This document shows positions 34,576-44,686 of a stretch of 64,000 nt of DNA, piece after piece; position 1 is the stretch's first letter, and each line of letters opens with the position of its first letter. Below the pieces are notes generated by a model. The model was not told the DNA's origin. It ran no database searches and saw only the letters and a list, made by a program, of their open reading frames with translations. The stretch comes from Methanolinea sp. (GTDB lineage: Archaea > Halobacteriota > Methanomicrobia > Methanomicrobiales > Methanospirillaceae), in assembly GCA_025453675.1 (NCBI GenBank), contig JALOPW010000003.1:30068-94067 (forward strand). Direction: 5' to 3'. A program made the translations under genes and the position numbers.

Positions 34576-37233
34576 ATGTCAAACTTTTCCGGTGGATTTT
34601 CCCGGATGAAGATCGGGACCAAGATCCTGATCATATGCCTGGTACTGGTGACCGTCCCGACGCTCCTGCTCGGGCTGGTTGCCTATTCAAATTCCAGCGC
34701 AGCGATATCTGAACAGGTTGACGCTCTCCTGGTCACGCAAATCAGCGACGTGGACAAGATGACTACCAATACCTACGATCTTGCCCAGCAGAAGCTGAAC
34801 GGAGACCTGAATGTGCTTCGGCAGACCTTCTATGGGTATGGGACTCCTGGGATAAGCGAGGGGAAACTCGTGCTTGCGGGTGGCAGTCGGGGTACATACG
34901 TCATCAACGACAACAATGAGCTCGTTGATCAGATAGAGAAAACCACCGGTTCAAAGGCCACCGTATTCCAGAAGATGAACGGCCAGGCCATCCGCGTCTC
35001 CACCAACGTCGTCGGAGCTGACGGGAAAAGAGCCCTGGGTACGCCCGTATCTGATGCGGTATATTCTGCGGTGATCCAGAAAGGTGAGACCTACTACGGC
35101 ACTGCCGACGTAGTAGGAAAACCGTACATCACCGCGTATGAGCCCATCAAGAGTTCCAGTGGTGAGATAATCGGAATTCTCTTTGTTGGGGTCCCTGAAG
35201 ATGCGGTGTACGGGTCCCTGAAGAAGGAAGTGAACAGCATCAAGCTCGGGGAATCCGGGTATATGTATATTATGGACAGCAAAGGCAAGCTTATCCTCCA
35301 TCCTACCAGACAGGGGGAGAGCCTTGCCAGTGAAGAGTTCGTCCAGAAGATGATTGCCAACAAGGACAATGTGAAGGAAGAACCTGGAAAAATGACCTAC
35401 ATGTGGGAGGGGAAGGAAGCCGCCGCCTTCTATATGTATTTCCAGCCACTGGACTGGATCATCGCCGCAAGGGTGAACCCTGCAGATTTCACCGGGCCGA
35501 TCGATGATATCCGCAATGCAATCATCATTATCCTGATTGGAAGCATCGCCATCGGTGCCCTCATCTCGATCCTGTTTGGGCGTTCTATCTCGCGCCGGAT
35601 GGGCAACCTTGTGAACCTGGGCAACCAGGTCATGGAGGGGGAGATCAATGCAGCAGCAAGGTCCCTGGAAGGTGAATCCGGAGACCGGGAAGGCGGAGAC
35701 GAGATCAGCGAGGTGACCCAGGCTTTCAAAGGGGTGGCCAAGACCATTCAACAGTTTTCCGACGAAGTAGCAACCATCAGCGTGGGTGCTTCTGAAGGCC
35801 GGCTGGATGTCCGCGGAGATCCGGGGAAGATGAAAGGTGATTATGCAAACCTCATCAATGGATTGAATGAGACTCTGGATGCGGTTATTACACCGCTCAA
35901 TGTCGCAGCGGCGTATGTGGACCGGATCAGCAAGGGAGATATCCCGGAAAAGATTACAGACCCGTATCAGGGAGATTTCAATAAAATAAAAAATAACCTC
36001 AATCAATGCATCGACAATATCAACTCCCTGGTTGCAGAGTCCAATATGCTCTCTATCGCAGCAGTTGAGGGCAAATTGAATAAACGGGGTAATGCGGACA
36101 AATTTAAAAACCGCTACTGGGAGATAATTGCAGGAATAAATAAGACCCTCGATAATGTCGTCGGACCTCTGAATGAAGGGATGCGTATATCAGATGAATT
36201 TGCCGGAGGAAATTTCAGGGCTCGTTTCAACAATGAAATAAAGGTTCACGGTGACTTTAAGAAGTTCAAGGAAGCCCTTGACAATATAGGCATCCAGGTC
36301 TCAAGGGCACTGGACCTGGTGAACCAGCAGGTCTCCGAACTCGGGGCCAGTGCGGAGGAAGCGAATGCCAGCATAGAGGAAGTCTCCGCGGGATCCGCCC
36401 AGGTGGCAAAGAACTCCGCAGCGGTCAGCGGAAACGCGGAGCAGAGCAGCCAGGGAATCAACGAGGTGCTCAAGGCCATGGAGGATCTCTCCAAGACCAT
36501 CCAGCAGGTGGCCACCAAGGCCGAATCGGTCTCCGCCCTGGTGCAGGAGTCCAACGATTATTCCCGGAAAGGGATTGAGCTCGCGAAGAAGACCGAGAAC
36601 GGCATGAGCGGTATCACCAAGTCCTCGAACGAAGTCAACACCATCATCCTGGAGATCAAGTCCCAGATGGACAAGATCGGGGAGATAGTGAACCTGATCA
36701 CAGACCTTGCCAACCAGACAAACCTCCTGGCCCTGAATGCTGCAATTGAGGCTGCAAGGGCAGGGGATGCAGGACGGGGCTTTGCGGTGGTGGCGACTGA
36801 GGTCAAGTCCCTCGCAGAGGAGTCCAGGACATCTGCCGAGAAGATCGCCGAGATGATCGGAAACCTCCAGAAGCAGACCCAGACTGCGGCCGAGACGGTT
36901 GCCATATCCAACACCGAGGTCAAGGAAGGGAGTTACGCGCTGAAGGAGACCCTGGAGAACTTCAACAAGATCGTGGAGTCAATCGACCAGATCAGCAGGA
37001 ATGTCACCGAAGTGGCCGCTGCATCCGAGGAGCAGGCAGCATCGGTGGAGGAGGTCACAGCCAGCATCAACGAGGTGAATGACCTGGTCAGGAACACTTC
37101 GAGGGAGGCAACCGACGCTGCGGCAATCAGCGAGGAGACGGCAGCCGCCATCGACCAGATCACCAAGGTTATCGGGAATGTCAACAACATTGTGGTCAAG
37201 GTCTCGACAGAAGTGTCGAAATTCAAGACCTGA
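34576..37233 (+). CDS. Membrane methyl-accepting chemotaxis protein with Cache sensor
   Basis: An 885-residue receptor. A first membrane segment ([20 protein letters not shown]) is followed by an extracytoplasmic Cache-type domain (about residues 40-300, including [17 protein letters not shown] and [17 protein letters not shown]). A second membrane segment follows ([20 protein letters not shown]), then several HAMP-like units and the MCP coiled coil with tip [20 protein letters not shown]. The start at 34576 has GGAGGT eight bases upstream. It likely senses small organic ligands. It is followed by cheW2 eleven bases later. Confidence 0.92.
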   Translation: MSNFSGGFSRMKIGTKILIICLVLVTVPTLLLGLVAYSNSSAAISEQVDALLVTQISDVDKMTTNTYDLAQQKLNGDLNVLRQTFYGYGTPGISEGKLVLAGGSRGTYVINDNNELVDQIEKTTGSKATVFQKMNGQAIRVSTNVVGADGKRALGTPVSDAVYSAVIQKGETYYGTADVVGKPYITAYEPIKSSSGEIIGILFVGVPEDAVYGSLKKEVNSIKLGESGYMYIMDSKGKLILHPTRQGESLASEEFVQKMIANKDNVKEEPGKMTYMWEGKEAAAFYMYFQPLDWIIAARVNPADFTGPIDDIRNAIIIILIGSIAIGALISILFGRSISRRMGNLVNLGNQVMEGEINAAARSLEGESGDREGGDEISEVTQAFKGVAKTIQQFSDEVATISVGASEGRLDVRGDPGKMKGDYANLINGLNETLDAVITPLNVAAAYVDRISKGDIPEKITDPYQGDFNKIKNNLNQCIDNINSLVAESNMLSIAAVEGKLNKRGNADKFKNRYWEIIAGINKTLDNVVGPLNEGMRISDEFAGGNFRARFNNEIKVHGDFKKFKEALDNIGIQVSRALDLVNQQVSELGASAEEANASIEEVSAGSAQVAKNSAAVSGNAEQSSQGINEVLKAMEDLSKTIQQVATKAESVSALVQESNDYSRKGIELAKKTENGMSGITKSSNEVNTIILEIKSQMDKIGEIVNLITDLANQTNLLALNAAIEAARAGDAGRGFAVVATEVKSLAEESRTSAEKIAEMIGNLQKQTQTAAETVAISNTEVKEGSYALKETLENFNKIVESIDQISRNVTEVAAASEEQAASVEEVTASINEVNDLVRNTSREATDAAAISEETAAAIDQITKVIGNVNNIVVKVSTEVSKFKT

Positions 37234-37244
37234 TCGGTGAGGCC

Positions 37245-37817
37245 ATGATCATGACACAGACTGAAGCAGAGGAGAAGAAGGGCAACGTGGCGGGCGCCAC
37301 CGATCGAAGGAACACCCCGGCAGGTACTGCCGGAGGGAGCGGAGGTTCACTCCAGGTGGTGGAATTCCTCCTTGGCAAGGAGTACTTCGCCATCGATCTC
37401 TTTGACGTGAAGGAGGTGGTGGAGTATACCACCATCACCAAGCTTCCGAATACCCCGGCGTTCATCAAGGGAATCATAGACCTCCGGGGTGAGATCACCA
37501 CCATCGTCGATCTCAAGCAGCGGATGCGTATCACGGAAGCCTCCGACCAGCCAGAGGAAAACTGCCGGATAATTGTCCTTGACGAGAAGAACACAAAATC
37601 CAAGATTGGGATCATGGTCGACGATGTCCTCTCCGTCTCCACGTTTGATATGAAGAATGTGGATACCAAGTCCGCATCGGAGATCGGAGACGACATGTCC
37701 ATCCTCGGCATCATCAAGAAGAGCGTCAAGGACAAGGAGAAGGACAAAGAGACGAACGAGCTGATCATCTGGGTGGATATCAAGCAGTTGCTCAGGGATA
37801 TCGACCAGCATGCGTGA
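37245..37817 (+). CDS. CheW-like coupling protein, second copy
   Basis: A 190-residue CheW domain preceded by about 35 low-complexity residues rich in Gly, Ala and Thr. Core motifs are FLLGKEYFAIDLFDVKEVVE and KGIIDLRGEITTIVDLKQ. It is likely cotranscribed with the upstream membrane receptor and is therefore its probable dedicated coupler. A charged stretch near the C-terminus (KKSVKDKEKDKETNE) is unusual for CheW. Confidence 0.9.
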   Translation: MIMTQTEAEEKKGNVAGATDRRNTPAGTAGGSGGSLQVVEFLLGKEYFAIDLFDVKEVVEYTTITKLPNTPAFIKGIIDLRGEITTIVDLKQRMRITEASDQPEENCRIIVLDEKNTKSKIGIMVDDVLSVSTFDMKNVDTKSASEIGDDMSILGIIKKSVKDKEKDKETNELIIWVDIKQLLRDIDQHA

Positions 37818-38016
37818 TGCATTCACTACATTTTTTTACTCTCTCGCATATACTCGCAATATTCATGCGGAATTTTTTTTAAGATAATATAACCTGTTTT
37901 GTCACATTCCACGGGTTTGAATCACTCATAATTCCCATCCTTTAAAGAAAGCGAATGCATATCTAGAGACAAAAACCAAGATGATGATGCAGCAATGAGT
38001 GAGTGGAATTGGAGAT

Positions 38017-39705
38017 ATGGAGGTCACCAACCGGATTATCTCGGATCAACTGCTCCTGATGGGGCAGATCCTCGAGGTCATGGATGAGAACCCCTATAAA
38101 ATACGCGCCTATACAAGGGGCGCGGAGATTATCGGCAGGCTGACAGCTCCCGCACGCACTCTCTCCACAGGAGAACTCGGGATTATCGATGGCATTGGGA
38201 CGGCACTGGCAAAGAAAGTCCGTGAAATCGTCGAATCGGGGACCTTCAGTGAACTCGAAGAGGCACGTGCCAGGATCCCTCCCGGTCTTGTCGAGATGCT
38301 GGAACTCGAGGGTGTAGGGCCAAAAACCGCCAGGACCCTCTGGAAAAAGTTACACATTGAGCGTATTGACGACCTCGAGAGGGCAGCCCGCGGTCACCGT
38401 ATCCGGGCGTTGAAAGGATTTGGTGAGAAGAAAGAACAGGGTTTCCTCAAGGCCATCGCCCGACATCGTCAGTCCCATACAAGAATGACCCGTCTGCAGG
38501 CAGATATGGTGATAGGGCAGGTCCGTAAAGTGTTACAGGAAGGGACATATGCGGTCGCCGGGAGCTACCGACGGGCAAAGAGCACCGTAGGAGACGTCGA
38601 TATCGTGACAGTCGATACTCCCATTCTCCTCAACCAGAGATTGCGGCAGATTGCGGATGAGATGATCGATGTGGGAGAGAAGAAGACCTCTTTCCGCTGC
38701 CTGGGGTCCAGAGTTGATATCAGGTATACTCAGCCGTCCAGATATGGATCCATGCTCCTCTCTCTCACCGGCTCAAAAGCCTTCAATATCCGCATGAGGG
38801 AGATAGCCATTCAGAAAGGGTGCAGATTGAACGAGTATGGAATCGTGGACCTCGTCCAGGGCAAGGCAATTGAGTTCTCACGTGAGGAAGATATCTTCTC
38901 ATTTCTGGGAATGGATTATATCGTTCCTGAACTCCGGGAAGACTGGGGGGAGGTGGACGCAGCCCTCTCACACCATCTCCCCACCCTCGTTGAAAGTTCT
39001 CAGATCAGGAGCGATCTCCATGTGCACAGTTCCTGGAGTGACGGCAAAGAAGATATCGCGGGTCTCGCCCGCGCCGGGGAGGCACTCGGGTATACCCACA
39101 TCCTGTGTACGGACCATTCCTCAACGCTTGGGGTTGTCCACGGGCTTGATGAATCCGCTCTCCGGAGCCAGGCACATGAGATCGAGGTGGTGAACCGCAC
39201 CTCGTCGTGCCAGATCCTCCACGGCGTGGAGGTTGATATCCTGGCAGACGGGAAGTCCGGTCTCTCTTTAAAGGCCTTAAAAGACCTCGATCTGGTCATC
39301 GGATCCGTACACTCGGCGTTCTCGCAGGAAATTGACGTGATGACCCGGCGTATCCTTTCCGCAATCGGGAATGAGCATATTGATATCATAGGACACCCCA
39401 CGGGGAGACTGCTTGGGCAGCGGGAGGCATATGCAATTGACATGCAGAGGATAATCGAGGCTGCAGCAGCGACAGGGACAGCCCTGGAATGCAATTCCTC
39501 CCCCTTCCGGATGGACCTTGATGATGCCAATATCCGGGAGGCCGTGGCCCGGGGCGTCCGGATTTCCCTCGGTACCGATGCCCATGACCCTGCTGACCTC
39601 TCCTGGATGCGCTATGGACTGGGCCTCTGCCGAAGGGGGTGGGCGACACCTGATCTGGTGCTCAATACGCTCTCCTCGCGTGACCTGTTGGAGTGGGCAT
39701 CATGA
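38017..39705 (+). CDS. polX: DNA polymerase X family protein with C-terminal PHP domain
   Basis: About 562 residues. Helix-hairpin-helix elements (GIIDGIGTALAKKVREIVE and ELEGVGPKTARTL) precede the polymerase palm with AGSYRRAKSTVGDVDIV (metal-binding aspartates) and SRVDIRYT. From about residue 330 a PHP domain follows, with metal ligands in SDLHVHSSWSDG, CTDHS, HGVEVDI, GSVHSAF, GHPTGR and GTDAH. Bacterial PolX-PHP proteins fill DNA gaps and have 3'-5' exonuclease activity, suited to base excision repair. The start is ATG 38017 or GTG 37999. The stop overlaps the next gene by four bases. Confidence 0.92.
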   Translation: MEVTNRIISDQLLLMGQILEVMDENPYKIRAYTRGAEIIGRLTAPARTLSTGELGIIDGIGTALAKKVREIVESGTFSELEEARARIPPGLVEMLELEGVGPKTARTLWKKLHIERIDDLERAARGHRIRALKGFGEKKEQGFLKAIARHRQSHTRMTRLQADMVIGQVRKVLQEGTYAVAGSYRRAKSTVGDVDIVTVDTPILLNQRLRQIADEMIDVGEKKTSFRCLGSRVDIRYTQPSRYGSMLLSLTGSKAFNIRMREIAIQKGCRLNEYGIVDLVQGKAIEFSREEDIFSFLGMDYIVPELREDWGEVDAALSHHLPTLVESSQIRSDLHVHSSWSDGKEDIAGLARAGEALGYTHILCTDHSSTLGVVHGLDESALRSQAHEIEVVNRTSSCQILHGVEVDILADGKSGLSLKALKDLDLVIGSVHSAFSQEIDVMTRRILSAIGNEHIDIIGHPTGRLLGQREAYAIDMQRIIEAAAATGTALECNSSPFRMDLDDANIREAVARGVRISLGTDAHDPADLSWMRYGLGLCRRGWATPDLVLNTLSSRDLLEWAS

Positions 39706-40346
39706 TTCGTTGGTTCTATGAACGACGGCTTCTTCTGGGACTCTCTGTGCTGCCGGCACACATCTGTTTCATGATTACTGGGGAGGATATAAAAGAAGAC
39801 CCAGGCAAACTCGTGGACGTCAGCCGGTGGTGCGTGGAGATCTCACGTTCTGTGACAGGTGCTGATGACATACCCGCAAATGAACGGCCGGAAGGGGGAA
39901 TTGAAGGAGTCACTTTCCATATCAGCACAAGAACACAGGAGGGTGAAACCCCTTACCTGGAGAGGATATGGGAAATTTCGCATTTTGCCCGGCTTACCCT
40001 TCATATGGGGGCGAATGAGGAGACACGAGGTCAGGGGATGAATGTGTACATTGCGGTGGGAAAGAGCGGAAGGGAGGAGATCACCGAGTGTATCAGGAAG
40101 ATGGCAAGGGACGGGCTCTCGCCCACTGATGTGACGGAACATGCCATCGAGGAGCGGCTCACGTTCCGGTATACCCCTGACCTGGTGATAAAGACCGGAG
40201 GAAGCCACCTGACCGATTTCCTCATCTGGCAGTCAGTTTATTCTGAACTATTCTTTTCGGATGTGAACTGGGCGCTCTTTCGAAAAATAGATTTTTTAAG
40301 GGCTTTGCGCGATTACCAATCCCGGGTCCGGAGGTTCGGAAAATAA
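39702..40346 (+). CDS. Non-catalytic cis-prenyltransferase-like subunit (NgBR/Nus1-like)
   Basis: About 214 residues. The C-terminal half matches the undecaprenyl-diphosphate-synthase family (TPDLVIKTGGSHLTDFLIWQ, LFFSDVNWALF, LRALRDYQSRVRRFG). The N-terminal catalytic motif (normally MDGNxRW) is lost; here it reads FMITGEDIKED. It ends with RFGK, reminiscent of the RxG motif that NgBR/Nus1 subunits supply to their catalytic partner. A heteromeric cis-prenyltransferase has been described in Methanosarcina. The catalytic-type gene lies tail to tail 14 bases away. ATG at 39702 overlaps the polX stop. It probably helps make the polyprenyl carrier for glycosylation. Confidence 0.75.
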   Translation: MIRWFYERRLLLGLSVLPAHICFMITGEDIKEDPGKLVDVSRWCVEISRSVTGADDIPANERPEGGIEGVTFHISTRTQEGETPYLERIWEISHFARLTLHMGANEETRGQGMNVYIAVGKSGREEITECIRKMARDGLSPTDVTEHAIEERLTFRYTPDLVIKTGGSHLTDFLIWQSVYSELFFSDVNWALFRKIDFLRALRDYQSRVRRFGK

Positions 40347-40360
40347 AAAAGCTCCCGTGT

Positions 40361-41143
40361 TCATGAAACGGGACGGGGCATCACTCCCCTGGTATCCACT
40401 CTCTGGGAGTACACTCTTATCGCCCGCATAAGATCAATTTTTCGGAAGAGAGGCCAGTAGGGAGCACAGAAGTATACGGCGCTTTCATGACCGTTTGCGA
40501 GCCAGGGGAGGAAATTGGAGGTTCGGCACTCGTTCCCCGTGCGAATAATCAAGTCGACAGGGGGTATATTCCTTCCGGCATGGAGGTGCTCCTCCACGAG
40601 TTCAGGGGTGATCTCATCAGGGGTACACTCCCCTGATTTCACGCATTCCAGTATCCGGGCTGCAGCCTGGAGGATCTCGTTCCGCCCTCCATATGCCAGT
40701 GCCACATTGAGATGATAACCAGAGTAGGCACGGGTCGATTCTTCAGCCCTCTCTATCACTTCCCGCAGATCGTCTGGCAGAAGCGTCCTGTCTCCCACGA
40801 TCTGCACCCTGATACCCTCCCGGTGCACCCTCGGGTCATCCGTCACCTTCAGGAATTTTTCTTTGAAGAGGCGAAAGAGATCTTCCACCTCATCTGCATC
40901 TCTCTGGAAATTTTCCGTAGAGAACGAGTAGATGGTGATATGCCGGATCCCAAGCTCACGGGCCCAGTCAAGCATCTCCTCTGTGCGGGCAGCACCGGCA
41001 CGATGCCCCATGGAACGGGGAAGATGTTGCAGTCTGGCGAAGCGGCGGTTGCCATCCTGGATGATGGCGATGTGGTGGGGGATATGCCTGCATTGAAGGC
41101 GCACGATGCGCTCATAGAGTGGAGAGAGAATCTCCCGGATCAT
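40361..41143 (-). CDS. uppS: Cis-prenyltransferase (UppS family), catalytic subunit
   Basis: A 260-residue enzyme. The catalytic aspartate is in HHIAIIQDGNRRFA (about residue 30). Other family motifs are ITIYSFSTENFQRD, NVALAYGGRNEI and DLIIRTGNECRTSNFLPW. It adds isopentenyl units in cis to an allylic diphosphate, giving a long polyprenyl carrier used in archaea for protein N-glycosylation. The C-terminus lacks a clear RxG motif (QRVDTRGVMPRPVS), consistent with dependence on the partner gene at 39702. It is cotranscribed after the radical SAM gene, with a four-base overlap. Confidence 0.9.
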   Translation of the reverse strand: MIREILSPLYERIVRLQCRHIPHHIAIIQDGNRRFARLQHLPRSMGHRAGAARTEEMLDWARELGIRHITIYSFSTENFQRDADEVEDLFRLFKEKFLKVTDDPRVHREGIRVQIVGDRTLLPDDLREVIERAEESTRAYSGYHLNVALAYGGRNEILQAAARILECVKSGECTPDEITPELVEEHLHAGRNIPPVDLIIRTGNECRTSNFLPWLANGHESAVYFCAPYWPLFRKIDLMRAIRVYSQRVDTRGVMPRPVS

Positions 41144-42132
41144 ATGACCGGTGTCACCTCCACAACCAGTCCCCTGTCAGGGTATCGTTCAACAATGGTC
41201 TTTACCCCCTCCAGTTGATCCGAGAATTCGGTTATCACCCACCACGCGGTTTCCACGGTTCCTTCTCTCACCTCATACATGTTGGGCTCCAGTTGATTGA
41301 AGAACGGAGAAATTGACCCCTTGCTCTCAAGGACTCCATAGAGGATCGTGCCGTCGCGGGTGATCTGGTCGAATGCCCGGGCAGTATTGCGTGCAACCCT
41401 GAGGAGTCTCTTTCGCAGCTGAACCGAGTCCTTGAAACGTGATGAGCACCAGTGCACCTTGGGATGGCAAAGAAGGCTCCGGGCCCAGTCACGCGCTCCG
41501 CTGACCGCATTATGTACCCCGTCCTCCAGGACCATATTCCGTTCCCGCATGGCGACAGCATTCGACTCCCCCCATTCGAGTTCATTGACATTGAGAAAGT
41601 CAAGGAATGGGAGCATGGCATCCAGGCTGCCAATGCCAGGGAGTGAAGGGACCTCTATCCCCACAGAAAATCCCATCCCCCTTGCTATGCGTGCCGATTC
41701 CACGTATTCAGTCCTGCCGATCTCCTGCCAAAGATCAGGTGGGGGATGCATGCGGATCTCATCGACCACTCCCTTGAGATCCAAAAAGACCTCCTTTCCG
41801 GGTGCCAGACCCGTGTAGAGGTGGATGTGATGGGACTCTCCGAACTCTTCCTTCAGATGCGTGCTGTAGCTTACTACCCTCCCCAGCGCGATCAATGGTT
41901 CTCCTCCGGTTATTCCGGTACCCATTGCACTCATCAGCCGGGCAACCTCTGCCGCCTCTTCCGGTGCCTGGATGCGCCGTTCATTGGCATAGATGATGTC
42001 CTTATCTTTTCGTTCGCGGGAGAGTGGGCAATACCAGCAGGACCGGGGGCAGCGCCCGGTGATGAAAAGAACCATCTTCGCGCCCTGGTAGCAGAGCACG
42101 CATCCCCGCGGGAGTGATCTTTCCTTCACCAT
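41140..42132 (-). CDS. Radical SAM protein, function unknown
   Basis: A 330-residue protein. The radical SAM [4Fe-4S] motif is FITGRCPRSCWYCPLS (Cys-x3-Cys-x2-Cys, near residue 33), followed by GTGITGGEPLIAL for SAM binding. Additional N-terminal cysteines (GCVLCYQG) precede it. These features resemble archaeal radical SAM proteins of the PflA-like type. The substrate is unknown. The gene overlaps uppS by four bases, so a role in lipid or glycan modification is possible but only by context. Confidence 0.85.
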   Translation of the reverse strand: MVKERSLPRGCVLCYQGAKMVLFITGRCPRSCWYCPLSRERKDKDIIYANERRIQAPEEAAEVARLMSAMGTGITGGEPLIALGRVVSYSTHLKEEFGESHHIHLYTGLAPGKEVFLDLKGVVDEIRMHPPPDLWQEIGRTEYVESARIARGMGFSVGIEVPSLPGIGSLDAMLPFLDFLNVNELEWGESNAVAMRERNMVLEDGVHNAVSGARDWARSLLCHPKVHWCSSRFKDSVQLRKRLLRVARNTARAFDQITRDGTILYGVLESKGSISPFFNQLEPNMYEVREGTVETAWWVITEFSDQLEGVKTIVERYPDRGLVVEVTPVI

Positions 42133-42205
42133 ATGTCCACCTAGCCTTTCCTATCTATTCGTGCTCAAGGAAGATTGAAGCTGTGGTCCCTGCATGCGAT
42201 GAAGA

Positions 42206-44500
42206 TCAATAAAATGTTCCTTTCGGTATTGAAGACCGGGAGATTGCCGGGATAAAGGCCGTTTCTTTGTGATCGAAACGCGAGTATTCCGTCACCGCAA
42301 TCTCCTGATTGGCGCTTTCAGCAGAGGACAGTAAATTGTCATTCTGATTCACTTCCAGTGAACGTTCCTTCGTGAGCGCAAGAGTCCTGCTGGAAGGGAC
42401 GCCAGATTTAATCGATACAGATCTGGTCGCGGACCCGGTATTCCCTGCTGCATCACTTGCACTTACGCGGATAATGAAGCTCCCTGCCAGGTTCTCCGGG
42501 ACTTTCCAGGTGTAGGTGCCTGTTGCTGATGCATGTTGCAGAAGGGAAATCCAGTTTTTTCCCGCGTTCACAGAATATTCCACCAGCACACTGGTGACTG
42601 CCACATTGTCCTTTGCCAACCATTCGATCTTTATCTCCTCTCCAGGACTGCAGCTTGCCATGAATTTCGGCGAGATGAGACTGACTGTGGGAGATTTTCG
42701 GTCGGTGGAGGTGGTGGGTATGGTGGGTCCCACAGAGGGGATTGTTGTTGGAACAGGGGTGGGACCCGTTGCTTTCACCTGTGTGAATGCTTTCAGGCAT
42801 ACATTGGAGTTGGACAGGGTGGTGGTGAGATCACTCCAGGAAGCACCATCGCTGCTCACCCAGCTCTCTCCTGCACGTGATGACGCTTTTGAAGAATATC
42901 CTTTAATAGGATATTCAACGGCCACAGGGTAACTGTTCCCCGCTGTGATAAGATTCACTACCACCGAAAATTTTTGGCCTTTCTGCAGTGGAACGGAAGT
43001 GGAAAGATCTATGGTGTGATAGCCGGCATAGGGGATGGATCCGGTCTGCAAAAGGCTTCTTGTCCTCCCCAGGGGACCCGATATCACATCGTTATATACT
43101 TCGATCTGGTACACCGAATTGGGGACCGGGGTATAGAAACTCACCGCTTCTAATTCTTCAGCCTGGTTAGAGGTGAAGACATTTGCAAACCAGGCACTAT
43201 CCCCTCCCACCCCGACGCTCGTCACCCATCCCAGGGGGTCGTATTGGTAGACCCTGTCATAATTGGAAGGTTCTTCGGAGAAGAACTGCACGGCAGGCCT
43301 TCCAATAATGGGGTCGTAATATGATACATAGAAATACCCGCTCTCTCCCCAGTCATCGCCCCAGCTGTTCCTTACGATGAATGCGCCATCACCCGGGGGC
43401 ATCGTGGAGAATCTGGTCCTGCTGAACGAATCATCCCATCCGACGATGACAATGGCATGGTTCATGGTGGATGAGCCCGGATAATAATACGATGCAGAAT
43501 TTTTATTGTAGTAACTGCTCTCCCACCGGATCTGTGAGTATAGGGCTCCATATACCTGAAGCATCTGCTTGATCTGGGTGTTGTCCTGGGGCCCTGTTCT
43601 CGAAGGCAGGATTATGACATCCTGTACGTGCTGCACGACCGGTACATTTCCTGGCGAGTTGCTGCTGGTGGTCATGTATGGATCGGAACTCTCGCTTACC
43701 GCCCCTGACCAGCGGGAAAGGTAGGCGGTGGCCATCAGGTAATTTCCTCCCACGCAGGATCCAAGATCGAATCCATGAGTATTTTTCATATTGTTCTCGG
43801 AAAAATCCCACCGGGTTCCAGGAAGGTTCGTAGATTCGAGTGAGCCAAACGTAGAAAATGCCCAGCAGGCCCCACACTGGCTCTGTTCTCCGACAGGGGT
43901 GAGTTTTCCTGTTTTCCTGAGATCAAACCAGCTTGAAGGAGACGAAGTAGTGATCGAGGAGAACGTAGTTACAGATGCCGGTGAGCCTACAACGTCGATG
44001 AGGGGCTGTTTGGTTCCTGATGACCCGGCCGAGGTAAGGACCCCGATGTCTATTGGAGAGGGAATAAGGCCCAGTGAATGGCCTTCCTGGTCGGTTTCAG
44101 ATGCTCTTTTTTTATTGTATTCTTCAATAAACCTGCTGAATTCCGGGTTTATTGGGGATACCCTGTATTTTTCTGTTGATTTCAATATTGCTGAGGTGGT
44201 TTCGTTCAAGGAGGATGGAGTCCCTTTCGAGTCATTGTATTCAAAATCCCTCATCTCTGTCGGGCGATCTATCAGCACAATTGATGAAGGGATCAATCCC
44301 ATGCGGTGACCCTCTCTGTCTATCTGGGAGGGGACACTGGTTGCATTGTACTTGATGAACTTGATAAATTCGGGACTGAGTGGATTGAGTCGGTAATCGG
44401 CAGTTAACTGCGTCCTCTCCAGGTTTGAGATGTTGACTGCAATCACTGGTGAAAGCAGTATTACACAGAGTGCAAGGAAAATTACGGTTTTTCTGAACAT
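42206..44500 (-). CDS. Secreted papain-like (C1) cysteine protease with Ig-like domain
   Basis: A 764-residue exported protein with a signal peptide (residues 1-21). Residues 36-75 and 112-152 are two copies of a motif (LSPEFIKFI...DREGHRMGLIPSSI and INPEFSRFI...DQEGHSLGLIPSPI), perhaps a propeptide. The C1A peptidase domain has Cys212 in SQCGACWAFS, the histidine in NHAIVIVGWDD and the asparagine in RNSWGDDWGESG. A lectin-like beta region follows, then a Thr/Pro linker (VPTTIPSVGPTIPTTSTDR) and an Ig-like domain (IEWLAKDNVAVTSVLVEYS). It probably digests peptides or remodels the cell surface. It stands alone on its strand. Confidence 0.88.
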   Translation of the reverse strand: MFRKTVIFLALCVILLSPVIAVNISNLERTQLTADYRLNPLSPEFIKFIKYNATSVPSQIDREGHRMGLIPSSIVLIDRPTEMRDFEYNDSKGTPSSLNETTSAILKSTEKYRVSPINPEFSRFIEEYNKKRASETDQEGHSLGLIPSPIDIGVLTSAGSSGTKQPLIDVVGSPASVTTFSSITTSSPSSWFDLRKTGKLTPVGEQSQCGACWAFSTFGSLESTNLPGTRWDFSENNMKNTHGFDLGSCVGGNYLMATAYLSRWSGAVSESSDPYMTTSSNSPGNVPVVQHVQDVIILPSRTGPQDNTQIKQMLQVYGALYSQIRWESSYYNKNSASYYYPGSSTMNHAIVIVGWDDSFSRTRFSTMPPGDGAFIVRNSWGDDWGESGYFYVSYYDPIIGRPAVQFFSEEPSNYDRVYQYDPLGWVTSVGVGGDSAWFANVFTSNQAEELEAVSFYTPVPNSVYQIEVYNDVISGPLGRTRSLLQTGSIPYAGYHTIDLSTSVPLQKGQKFSVVVNLITAGNSYPVAVEYPIKGYSSKASSRAGESWVSSDGASWSDLTTTLSNSNVCLKAFTQVKATGPTPVPTTIPSVGPTIPTTSTDRKSPTVSLISPKFMASCSPGEEIKIEWLAKDNVAVTSVLVEYSVNAGKNWISLLQHASATGTYTWKVPENLAGSFIIRVSASDAAGNTGSATRSVSIKSGVPSSRTLALTKERSLEVNQNDNLLSSAESANQEIAVTEYSRFDHKETAFIPAISRSSIPKGTFY

Positions 44501-44686
44501 ATGCGTCCATCCAAGGGTATGGGCATCTCTCTTCCGCGACTATGAGAGAACATCAACGAGGGTTTCGTATATGGTATCCTCCCTGGTTTGAGATGCCAGA
44601 GATCTCAAGTAGCCTCTGGTAATGTAATTCCCATGTCTGCGACATAAAATGATAGGATGGGGATGGTTCGACCTTTCGCACAGAGC

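Noticed and set aside
34951..36006. 351-residue frame opposite the membrane chemoreceptor
   Set aside because: Antisense to a clear MCP gene; composition and lack of any motif point to a shadow.
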